A stretch of DNA of 6,267 nt from Loktanella sp. (GTDB taxonomy: Bacteria; Pseudomonadota; Alphaproteobacteria; Rhodobacterales; Rhodobacteraceae), in NCBI GenBank assembly GCA_003551805.1, contig PUNR01000086.1, positions 1 through 6,267 of the forward strand, written 5' to 3'. The notes beneath the pieces are model-generated. The model worked only from the letters and a program-made list of their open reading frames with translations, ran no database searches and was not told where the DNA came from. The position numbers were made by a program, and so were the translations under genes. Every line of letters begins with the position of its first letter. Within the stretch, counting starts at the first letter, position 1. Positions 1 through 5,808 of the stretch are shown here, piece by piece.

Positions 1-18
1 CCTGTCGTGCGCTAACAG

Positions 19-468
19 TCACAACCAGCGCCGGGTCTTTTCGCAATAGCGGGCAAAATCGGCGCGGAATTTGCGTCGCAGCCGGTTTTCTTCGGGCACG
101 ATAAACCGCTGCGTCAGTGTGGCCATGAACAGAGGCACCAGCAGCAGCGCGACTGGTGCATCCCAGCGCAAAGCAAGCCCCGCCAGAATCAGCACATCCC
201 CCAGATAGATCGGGTTGCGGCTGCGCGAAAACACACCTGTGGTGACCAGCGCGTCAGCCTCCAGATGCGGAATGATCGTGGTTTTGCGCTTGCGCATTTC
301 CATGGCCGCCAGCAGCATCAGCACCAGCCCTGCCCCCACCAGTAGACCACCCAGCAGCGACAATACCGGATGCCCGATGCGCAGCGCCAATGGTTGCAGC
401 ACGCTGATCTGCCAGGTCATGACCAGCGCCAGCGCCAGCCAGACGGGGGGGATATCGATCCATTTCAT
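19..468 (-). CDS. Isoprenylcysteine carboxyl methyltransferase-like membrane protein (ICMT/PEMT superfamily)
   Basis: A 149-residue integral membrane protein whose C-terminal half matches the SAM-dependent ICMT/phospholipid methyltransferase-like superfamily. What is seen: hydrophobic segments at about residues 8-28, 35-56 and 88-118; the motif TTGVFSRSRNPIYLG at 76-90, matching the family's 'G-x-[FY]-x-x-x-R-N-P-x-Y' pattern; and the C-terminal pattern EE (126-127), then F/Y-rich basic residues ending in RRW at 146-148. These two blocks bind SAM and the membrane substrate in characterised members. The length is typical of the short bacterial 'isoprenylcysteine carboxylmethyltransferase family' proteins, whose substrates are mostly unknown, since bacteria generally lack prenylated CaaX proteins. 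The ATG at 468 has no convincing Shine-Dalgarno sequence, but it gives a complete first membrane segment. The gene is divergent from the SDR-kynU pair, with an 82-nt gap. The family call is secure; substrate and role are unknown. Confidence 0.88.
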   Translation of the reverse strand: MKWIDIPPVWLALALVMTWQISVLQPLALRIGHPVLSLLGGLLVGAGLVLMLLAAMEMRKRKTTIIPHLEADALVTTGVFSRSRNPIYLGDVLILAGLALRWDAPVALLLVPLFMATLTQRFIVPEENRLRRKFRADFARYCEKTRRWL

Positions 469-536
469 GACGTCAGGTGTGCCCCGCCGCTTTGCCCTTG
501 TCCATCACTTCCTGACGAGTAGCATGTCCCCAAATA

Positions 537-544
537 GGGGGAGG
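537..544 (+). promoter_or_regulatory. Ribosome binding site that sets the SDR start
   Basis: GGGGGAGG lies 6 nt before the ATG at 551 and touches the ATG at 545. Normal Shine-Dalgarno spacing therefore selects 551 as the start. The open frame extends upstream to 215, but that part lies antisense to the methyltransferase gene and precedes this site. Confidence 0.7.
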
Positions 545-550
545 ATGCAG

Positions 551-1309
551 ATGGAACATGCAGGCAAACACGCGCTGGTAACAGGCGGCGGCACCGGGAT
601 CGGCAAAGCCATCGCGCTGGCGCTGGCCGAAGCGGGCGCAGAGGTCACGATCACGGGCCGCGATGGTGACAGGCTGGATGCTTTCGCCGCCACCCATCCG
701 CGCCTGCATACGCTCGTGATGGATGTCACCGACGAATCCGCCGTGCGCAATGGTATCGCTGCTGCGGCAAAGGCGCGCGGGCCGGTGCAGATATGCATCG
801 CCAATGCCGGTATCGCCGAAGGCGGACCGTTTGCAAAAACCACGCTGGCCGCATGGCGGCACACGATGGCGACCAATCTCGACGGGGTTTTTCTGACCTT
901 TCAGGCCGCATTGGCCACGCTGACGCCGGACATGCCCGCACGAATGATCGTGGTGTCGTCCATCGCGGGTGTGCGCGGCTTGAAAAACGCGATCCCCTAT
1001 ACCGCAAGCAAACATGCCGTGATCGGCCTGATCCGCGGTCTGTCAGAGGAATATATGCGCAGCCCAATCACCTTTAACGCGCTTTGCCCCGGCTATGTCG
1101 ATACCGCCATCGTTCAGAACCAGTTGCCGGGGTTAATGAAACGCTTCAGCGTGGACGAGGCAGGCGCGGTTGATCTGATTGCAAAGGGCAACCGCCACCG
1201 CCGCCTGCTCGAGGTGGATGAAACCACCGCCGCCGCCATGTGGCTATGTTCGGACGGTGCGCGCAGCGTAAACGGGCAAACAATCCAGATTTCGGGGGGC
1301 CAAGTATGA
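551..1309 (+). CDS. Short-chain dehydrogenase/reductase (classical SDR), first gene of the kynU unit
   Basis: A 252-residue soluble NAD(P)-dependent oxidoreductase of the classical SDR family, at the family's usual length of about 250. What is seen: the Rossmann dinucleotide motif TGGGTGIG (11-18), D58 in MDV, NAG (85-87), N109, and the catalytic set S137, Y150 and K154 in YTASK, with the usual 13-residue Ser-Tyr spacing. The CPG (179-181) and the C-terminal NGQTIQISGG (241-250) are also typical. G36-R37 sits at the end of the second strand, where NAD-specific members usually carry Asp, so NADP(H) use is possible but not established. It overlaps kynU by 4 nt, which suggests co-translation. 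Inference: it may serve a step around kynurenine or anthranilate breakdown, for example a 3-hydroxyacyl-CoA type oxidation downstream of anthranilate. No SDR is part of the standard tryptophan-to-anthranilate route, and annotations such as 3-hydroxybutyrate dehydrogenase-like would be guesses. The start follows the ribosome binding site at 537-544. Confidence 0.93.
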   Translation: MEHAGKHALVTGGGTGIGKAIALALAEAGAEVTITGRDGDRLDAFAATHPRLHTLVMDVTDESAVRNGIAAAAKARGPVQICIANAGIAEGGPFAKTTLAAWRHTMATNLDGVFLTFQAALATLTPDMPARMIVVSSIAGVRGLKNAIPYTASKHAVIGLIRGLSEEYMRSPITFNALCPGYVDTAIVQNQLPGLMKRFSVDEAGAVDLIAKGNRHRRLLEVDETTAAAMWLCSDGARSVNGQTIQISGGQV

Positions 1310-2514
1310 CTGACAATTTCATTCGGGATTTTTCGCAGACCAAGGCGATGTTCCATCTGCCCGACGACATGATCTATCTCGACGGCAATTCGCTGGGCCC
1401 GCTGCCAAAGGCGGCGGCAGCGCGGATTAATGATTGCGTGACCCGCGAATGGGGCGAAATGGTGATCACCGGCTGGAACCGCGCGGGTTGGATGGCGCAA
1501 CCCACCACCTATGCCGACCGGATCGGACGGCTGATTGGCGCGGAACCGGGGCATTGCGTGCTGGGTGATACGCTGTCGGTCAAGGTCTTTCAGGCGCTGG
1601 CCGCCGCCCTTGATCTGGTGCCGGATCGCAAGGTGATCCTGACGGATTCAGGCAACTTCCCCTCTGACATCTATATGGCCGAAGGGCTCATCAAGTCGCT
1701 GGATCGCGGGTACGAGCTGAAAATCGTACCCCCCGAGGATGTCGCCGACCACATCAACAACGATCTTGCCGTGCTGATGCTGACGCAGGTCGATTATCGC
1801 ACCGGCCGGCTGCACGACATGCCTGCCCTGACCGCCGCAGCCCATGACGCAGGCGCGCTGGCGATTTGGGATCTGGCCCATTCGGCGGGGGCCTTGGCGG
1901 TAGATGTCGCCAGCGGCGGGGCCGATTTCGCGGTGGGCTGCACCTACAAATACCTGAACGGCGGGCCGGGCGCGCCCGCGTTCATCTATGTCGCGCCCCG
2001 TCACATCGACCGCTGCCAGCCTGCCTTGTCTGGCTGGCTCGGCCATGCCGCGCCTTTCGCCTTTGAACCGGGCTACCGCCCCGGCACGGGGATCGAACGG
2101 ATGCGCGTCGGTACGCCGCCAGTGCTGCAACTGGCTGCCCTCGATGCGTCGCTTGATATCTGGGACCGCGTCGATCTTGAGGATATCCGCACAGCTTCCA
2201 TCGCGCTGACCCAGCAATTCATCGACGGGGTCGAGGCAGCCTGCCCGATGCTGACACTCGCCAGCCCACGCGATCCCGCAGAGCGCGGCTCGCAGGTGTC
2301 GTTCCGCTTTGCCGATGGCTATGCTGCAATGCAGGCCTGTATCGCGCATGGCGTGGTGGGTGATTTCCGCGCGCCCGATATCATGCGCTTTGGCTTCACC
2401 CCGCTGTTCATTGATGCGGATGATGTCACAAAAGCAGTCGCAATCATTTCGCGCGTTATGCAAGATAAACTCTGGGACGCCCCCGCCTTCCGGCAAAAGG
2501 CCGCTGTAACGTAA
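1306..2514 (+). CDS. kynU: Kynureninase
   Basis: A 402-residue cytoplasmic PLP enzyme (fold type I) that hydrolyses L-kynurenine to anthranilate and L-alanine, or 3-hydroxykynurenine to 3-hydroxyanthranilate, in tryptophan catabolism. What is seen: YLDGNSLG at 24-31, the classic kynureninase N-terminal signature; NFPSD (117-121); D189 in WDLAH, placed to bind the pyridine nitrogen; the PLP lysine K215 in CTYKYLNGGPG, with Y214 just before it as in characterised kynureninases; and GDFRAPD (352-358) followed by RFGF (361-364) near the C-terminus, the substrate-carboxylate region. The length is close to the roughly 416 residues of the Pseudomonas enzyme, and nothing essential appears to be missing. 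The ATG at 1306 overlaps the SDR stop codon as ATGA, and a G-run at 1294-1299 gives a ribosome site about 6 nt upstream. The frame stays open back to 1240, inside the SDR gene, but those codons do not resemble the family. No kynA, kynB or kynR is visible in the window. Confidence 0.97.
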   Translation: MTDNFIRDFSQTKAMFHLPDDMIYLDGNSLGPLPKAAAARINDCVTREWGEMVITGWNRAGWMAQPTTYADRIGRLIGAEPGHCVLGDTLSVKVFQALAAALDLVPDRKVILTDSGNFPSDIYMAEGLIKSLDRGYELKIVPPEDVADHINNDLAVLMLTQVDYRTGRLHDMPALTAAAHDAGALAIWDLAHSAGALAVDVASGGADFAVGCTYKYLNGGPGAPAFIYVAPRHIDRCQPALSGWLGHAAPFAFEPGYRPGTGIERMRVGTPPVLQLAALDASLDIWDRVDLEDIRTASIALTQQFIDGVEAACPMLTLASPRDPAERGSQVSFRFADGYAAMQACIAHGVVGDFRAPDIMRFGFTPLFIDADDVTKAVAIISRVMQDKLWDAPAFRQKAAVT

Positions 2515-2546
2515 AACGCCCCCATCGTCCGAGCCTAAATATCCCC

Positions 2547-2577
2547 GCGCGGAGCGCATCCGCGCCCCGTCAGGGGC
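2547..2577. terminator. Competing GC-rich hairpins between convergent genes; possible bidirectional terminator
   Basis: The 69-nt gap between the stop codons of kynU and the YihY gene holds two perfect stems that share bases. Stem A is GCGCGGA (2547-2553) with TCCGCGC (2559-2565) around a 5-nt loop. Stem B is GCCCC (2564-2568) with GGGGC (2573-2577) around a 4-nt loop. They share positions 2564-2565, so they cannot both form fully. Neither is followed by a T-tract on either strand, so a canonical intrinsic terminator is not shown. The convergent position is what suggests a transcription end. Confidence 0.35.
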
Positions 2578-2583
2578 CGGACC

Positions 2584-3450
2584 TTACACGCCTTCCAGCA
2601 CCGCATCGGTCTTGGCTTCGGGTTCATGGCTCTGGCCATGCACATGCATGTTCAGCGCCGCCCCAAGCAGGATCAGATAGGCGCTGACATAAAGCCACAG
2701 CATCATGCCGATCACCGCCCCGATCGACCCGTAAACCTCGTTATAGCTGGCGAAATTGGTCAGATAGTATGACAGGCCTGCCGATGCGGCGATCCAGACG
2801 ACGACAACCACCAAGGCCCCCACCGTCACCCAGCGCCCACGCCGGTCGATCCGCACCGGACCAAAGCGGTAAAGCAACCCCAACCCTGCCATTAAAACGG
2901 CCAGCGCGACAGCCCACCGCAGCCCTTCCAGAAGCCATGCGGTGCCTGCAGGCAAAGGCAGAAACGCCATGATAATCGGCAGCACAATCACGACATTGAC
3001 CGCCACAATCGCCAGAAACACCAAAGCAAACGTCAGCAAAAGCGCGACGATGATCTGTACAAAGGTATTGCGCTGTTTCTGGCCCGCAATTGCGTTCAAC
3101 CCGCCGATCAGCGCGCCCACAGCCGCCCGGCAAGACCACAAGGCCAACAGGATCGACAGGGCCGAGGCCCAGCCCAACGTCTGCGCCGGAGCAAGGATCA
3201 GCCCGTTAATCTGCGTTTGTATCAATCTGTAGGCGTCATCGGGAATGATATCTTCCATCAGGCTCAACTGATCGGAAATCACCACAGGGTCCGCCACCAA
3301 ACCGAAAATCGCGATGATTGCAGCAAGCCCCGGAAAAATGCCGAACATCCCGAAAACCGCCACGCCCGCGGCGATTAAACCTAGATGTTTTTCACCCGCA
3401 GTGGCAAAAACAGCCACCCCGACCCGCCAGATTTCCATGAGTTTTGCCAT
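2584..3450 (-). CDS. YihY/virulence factor BrkB family inner-membrane protein
   Basis: A 288-residue polytopic membrane protein of the YihY/BrkB family (formerly confused with RNase BN). The molecular function of the family is not established; transporter-like roles have been proposed. What is seen: about six hydrophobic segments, near residues 24-52, 92-113, 131-163, 174-196, 208-230 and 243-268, and the family's hallmark near the C-terminus, SYNEVYGSIGAV (235-246) running into a final helix that ends LLGAALN (261-267). A hydrophilic tail of about 20 residues follows. Start choice: the frame is open to a GTG at 3507, but the ATG at 3450 is preceded by AAAGGA 10 nt upstream, and the extra 19 residues (polar, Cys-rich) do not look like the family's N-terminus. 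It lies 163 nt downstream of a second membrane protein gene on the same strand, so co-transcription is possible but not shown. It converges on kynU. The family call is firm; no substrate can be given. Confidence 0.92.
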   Translation of the reverse strand: MAKLMEIWRVGVAVFATAGEKHLGLIAAGVAVFGMFGIFPGLAAIIAIFGLVADPVVISDQLSLMEDIIPDDAYRLIQTQINGLILAPAQTLGWASALSILLALWSCRAAVGALIGGLNAIAGQKQRNTFVQIIVALLLTFALVFLAIVAVNVVIVLPIIMAFLPLPAGTAWLLEGLRWAVALAVLMAGLGLLYRFGPVRIDRRGRWVTVGALVVVVVWIAASAGLSYYLTNFASYNEVYGSIGAVIGMMLWLYVSAYLILLGAALNMHVHGQSHEPEAKTDAVLEGV

Positions 3451-3460
3451 AGGGTTTTGG

Positions 3461-3466
3461 TCCTTT
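3461..3466 (-). promoter_or_regulatory. Ribosome binding site supporting the downstream YihY start
   Basis: On the minus strand AAAGGA lies 10 nt before the ATG at 3450, a long but workable spacing. The competing GTG at 3507 is directly abutted by GGAGGA with no spacer, a poor geometry for initiation there. Confidence 0.5.
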
Positions 3467-3613
3467 CGACAATGAAAGCGGGCACAACCCGACGCAACAG
3501 AATACACTCCTCCAGCGGAAGAGTAACTAAGCTAACATAGCGCCCAAAAGAAGCAAAGGTTCCCCCCTATCAACAAAATGACCGCGTCTCGGTGCATTGC
3601 AGCGGCAGACTTA

Positions 3614-4582
3614 TCAGGCACTTTCCCCACCCTGCCTCTGCCGCCGCCGTGCGAGAAGCACCCAGATGCCGGGCAGGCTGGCGGCAAGGATCACCAGACC
3701 AAAGGCGATGCTGGCAGCGATGCCGGCCTCGGCCTGTGCACCCAGAACTGGCCAGATCGCGGCAGCGGCCCCTTCGCGCAGACCCCAGCCACCCACCGAC
3801 AAGGGGATCATCATCGATGTCAGGATCAGCGGGAGGATCGTGACGATCGCCGCAAAAGGCAGATTTGTGCCTGTCGCCTTGGCGCAAAAAGCAAAACTGG
3901 CCAGATTGCAGGCCACGATCAGCAGGCTTAGCCCCACTTGCCGCGGCCAGACCCCGGGCGCCAGCAGGCCCAGACGCAGTGCCGCTACAAACCCCGCAGC
4001 TACCCGCGACACCCGCCCCGGTACGGCCAGCAGCAAGGCACCCAGAACCAGTACAACCAGCACGCCCACTGCCAGCCAGCCAACAATGCCTGACAACCAG
4101 TCCGGCAAGGTCAGGCCACCGGGCCGGATCACCACGACCATCACACCCGCAAACAGGACGACGAACAACGCGACCTGCCCGACCAGACGTTCCAGCACGA
4201 CCGCCTGTGCTGCACGCAGCATGCCTGCCTGATGCCGCTGGCGCACAGCGCGACCGGCGTCGCCCAGCACACCGCCTGGCACCGCCAGATTGACGAATTG
4301 CGACAAATAATATTCCCCGATCGCATCGCGCCTGCGCATCGGCTGGTCCAGTTGTGCAGCAGTCAGCCGCCAGCGCAGCGCCGACAGCAGCACTTGCCCA
4401 TGCGCCAGCGCCAAAGCCGCCAGCAACCAAGGCAAGCTGACTTGCCCCAGCAGCGCCAGCACCGCTGGCCCATCCGTCAGCCGCCACAGCATTGCCAAAA
4501 GCGCGCAGGTGACCAGCACACGGAAAACCGCGTTCAGCTTTTTGCGGGTCGGGATCTTTTCGGCGGCATTTGCGTTAAACAT
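3614..4582 (-). CDS. Flippase-like membrane protein (UPF0104 / lysylphosphatidylglycerol synthase TM-region family)
   Basis: A 322-residue multipass inner-membrane protein matching the transmembrane domain found in MprF (LPG synthase flippase part) and in AglD-like proteins. What is seen: a short basic N-terminus (IPTRKK at 10-15), then about seven to eight hydrophobic segments from residue 19 to 310; RWRL at 70-73; the conserved loop NLAVPGGVLGDAGRA (98-112) followed by ER at 131-132; a second conserved loop PLSVGGWGLREG at 260-271; and a very basic C-terminal tail (ARRRQRQ, 311-317). There is no cytosolic aminoacyl-transferase domain, so it should not be called an LPG synthase. Stand-alone members are thought to move or help move lipid-linked compounds, but substrates are largely unknown. 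The ATG at 4582 lacks a strong ribosome site, though no better start lies before the first membrane segment. It is divergent from the ABC operon and lies upstream of the YihY gene on the same strand, 163 nt from that gene's start. Confidence 0.87.
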   Translation of the reverse strand: MFNANAAEKIPTRKKLNAVFRVLVTCALLAMLWRLTDGPAVLALLGQVSLPWLLAALALAHGQVLLSALRWRLTAAQLDQPMRRRDAIGEYYLSQFVNLAVPGGVLGDAGRAVRQRHQAGMLRAAQAVVLERLVGQVALFVVLFAGVMVVVIRPGGLTLPDWLSGIVGWLAVGVLVVLVLGALLLAVPGRVSRVAAGFVAALRLGLLAPGVWPRQVGLSLLIVACNLASFAFCAKATGTNLPFAAIVTILPLILTSMMIPLSVGGWGLREGAAAAIWPVLGAQAEAGIAASIAFGLVILAASLPGIWVLLARRRQRQGGESA

Positions 4583-4587
4583 CTGCT

Positions 4588-4648
4588 GGAATATCTGCCG
4601 CTCTGCCGCAATTGCAAGCGGGGCTGCCAGATTTTAACGGAATATCTG
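4588..4648. repeat. 10-bp direct repeat in the divergent intergenic region
   Basis: GGAATATCTG occurs exactly at 4588-4597 and again at 4639-4648, 51 bp apart start to start (about five helical turns). Both copies lie in the 98-nt gap between the divergent flippase-like and ABC genes. The second copy forms the right half of the near-palindrome at 4627-4649. An ATCTGC also occurs at 4581-4586 and 4593-4598. Repeated half-sites on one face of the helix would fit cooperative binding of a regulator, but no regulator gene is visible here. Confidence 0.45.
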
Positions 4649-4649
4649 G
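4627..4649. promoter_or_regulatory. Operator-like near-palindrome upstream of the ABC transporter operon
   Basis: The left arm CCAGATTTT (4627-4635) and right arm AATATCTGG (4641-4649) are complementary at 8 of 9 positions, with one T-T mismatch (4633/4643) and a 5-nt centre. The element ends 31 nt before the ABC ATPase start at 4681. Its size and symmetry suit a dimeric helix-turn-helix regulator; sugar ABC operons are commonly controlled by LacI, GntR or ROK family repressors. No clear -35/-10 pair could be assigned around it. It could instead be a 5'-UTR hairpin if transcription starts upstream. Confidence 0.4.
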
Positions 4650-4680
4650 ACCTTGGCGGGGTTCCTTCTATCATTGGTGA

Positions 4681-5787
4681 ATGAATATGCCCGCGATCAT
4701 GCCAGACCCGACCGCCGCAAAAGGCACCGTCCCACAAGGCGCCACCTTGGGCTTATATGATCTGGTCAAGCGGTACGGGTCGGGCCCTGCGGCGGTGGAC
4801 GGCATCAATCTGGATGTTGCCGCGAATGAATTTGTTGTGCTTGTCGGCCCTTCTGGCTGCGGCAAATCCACGACGCTGCGCCTGATTGCAGGGTTGGAAG
4901 ACGCGTCTGACGGCGTGATTAAGATAGCAGGTGACAAGGTCAACCATCTGGGTGCCGCAGCGCGTGACGTGGCGATGGTGTTCCAGAATTACGCGCTTTA
5001 TCCGCATATGACAGTCGCGCAGAACATCGGCTTTGGCTTGCGCAGGCGTGGTGCGTCGCGGGCCGATGTCAAAGCCGCGGTTGCACAAGCCGCCGAGATC
5101 CTTGAGCTGACAGAACTGATGCACCGCCTGCCCGGTGATCTGTCGGGCGGCCAGAAACAGCGCGTCGCGATGGGCCGCGCGATTGTGCGCAGGCCGCGGT
5201 TGTTTTTGTTCGATGAACCCCTGTCCAATCTTGATGCCCGCCTGCGCCTGACCATGCGTACCGAAATCAAGCGCCTGCACGCCCGCGTGCCCACCACCAC
5301 GATCTACGTCACTCATGACCAGACAGAGGCGATGACAATGGCCGACCGCGTCGTTGTGATGAACGCAGGTCGGATCGAGCAGATCGGCACACCGATGGAC
5401 ATCTACAATACACCTGTGTCGCGGTTTGTGGCCGGTTTCATCGGCGCACCCGCCATGACCTTTGCAGACGGAGTGCTGGATGATCGCGGCCTGACGCTTG
5501 CCAGCGGCCTGCACCTGCCCTGCGACGCCCGCCATCGTGGCCCTGTTACACTGGGTCTGCGGCCCGAGGCGCTGACCTTGGGCGACAGCGGGATGCCAGC
5601 GCAACTGGATATGCTGGAACCTTTGGGCGCCGAAACACTTGCCCTATGGCAGACAGATGCGCTTGGTCCGGTCTGGGTGCGCATGGCCCCTGACCCTGCC
5701 CTGCGCCCCGGTGCAACAGCGCATTTACACCCCGACATGACCCGCGCCCATTTGTTCGATCCCGCCAGCGGGCGGCGCGTAAACTAG
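4681..5787 (+). CDS. ABC transporter ATP-binding protein, UgpC/MalK-type (carbohydrate uptake, CUT1 family)
   Basis: A 368-residue cytoplasmic ATPase that powers a binding-protein-dependent importer, probably for a sugar or sugar derivative. What is seen: Walker A GPSGCGKST (56-64), Q-loop Q102 in FQNYALYPHM, signature LSGGQ (154-158), Walker B LFLFDEP (174-180), D-loop SNLD (182-185) and switch histidine H212 in THDQTEAM. A C-terminal TOBE-type regulatory region follows, with the GLRPEAL motif at 292-298. The length and the FQNYALYPHM and THDQTEAM motifs are those of the MalK/UgpC/MsmX group rather than amino-acid ATPases. The exact substrate cannot be read from it. Start: the ATG at 4681 directly follows GGTGA (4676-4680), while the in-frame ATG at 4687 sits 6 nt after it and may be the true start, shortening the protein by two residues. 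A solute-binding protein gene follows 21 nt downstream, so this begins an operon with the ATPase gene first. A near-palindrome upstream may be its operator. Confidence 0.95.
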   Translation: MNMPAIMPDPTAAKGTVPQGATLGLYDLVKRYGSGPAAVDGINLDVAANEFVVLVGPSGCGKSTTLRLIAGLEDASDGVIKIAGDKVNHLGAAARDVAMVFQNYALYPHMTVAQNIGFGLRRRGASRADVKAAVAQAAEILELTELMHRLPGDLSGGQKQRVAMGRAIVRRPRLFLFDEPLSNLDARLRLTMRTEIKRLHARVPTTTIYVTHDQTEAMTMADRVVVMNAGRIEQIGTPMDIYNTPVSRFVAGFIGAPAMTFADGVLDDRGLTLASGLHLPCDARHRGPVTLGLRPEALTLGDSGMPAQLDMLEPLGAETLALWQTDALGPVWVRMAPDPALRPGATAHLHPDMTRAHLFDPASGRRVN

Positions 5788-5797
5788 ACAAACCAAC

Positions 5798-5803
5798 AGG
5801 AGA
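5798..5803 (+). promoter_or_regulatory. Ribosome binding site of the solute-binding protein gene
   Basis: AGGAGA lies 5 nt before the ATG at 5809 and is the strongest canonical Shine-Dalgarno match in the window. That fits the high expression usually needed for periplasmic binding proteins relative to their ATPase. Confidence 0.75.
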
Positions 5804-5808
5804 ATCCG

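Noticed and set aside
468..517. TGACGTCA palindrome (468-475) and the inverted pair CGTCAGG (471-477) / CCTGACG (511-517) between the methyltransferase and SDR genes
   Set aside because: A 7-bp inverted pair in an 82-nt gap is expected by chance fairly often (about 0.2 per gap by a rough count), and the 8-bp palindrome overlaps the methyltransferase start codon. Too weak to call an operator.
215..550. Upstream in-frame extension of the SDR (about 112 more residues)
   Set aside because: It is antisense to the methyltransferase gene, shows no family resemblance, and lies before the ribosome site at 537-544.
473..1015. 180-codon minus-strand frame opposite the SDR
   Set aside because: The SDR reading is certain from its catalytic and cofactor motifs; the antisense product resembles nothing.
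1648..2559. 303-codon open frame on the minus strand
   Set aside because: It lies almost wholly opposite kynU, a clear full-length enzyme gene. The translation is rich in Arg/His/Gly with no recognisable motif, a typical high-GC shadow.
3550..3600. Possible terminator after the flippase-like gene: short ACCG/CGGT stem (3581-3593) followed by a TTTTG-like run on the minus strand
   Set aside because: Only four base pairs and an interrupted T-run, too weak to support an intrinsic terminator.
3570..4487. 305-codon minus-strand frame overlapping the flippase-like gene
   Set aside because: It is an alternative frame of the same gene region. The peptide is Ala/Gly/Arg/Cys-rich without membrane segments, while the other frame carries conserved family loops.
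4753..5604. 283-codon open frame on the minus strand
   Set aside because: It is opposite the ABC ATPase, whose motifs are all intact. The peptide has no recognisable domain.
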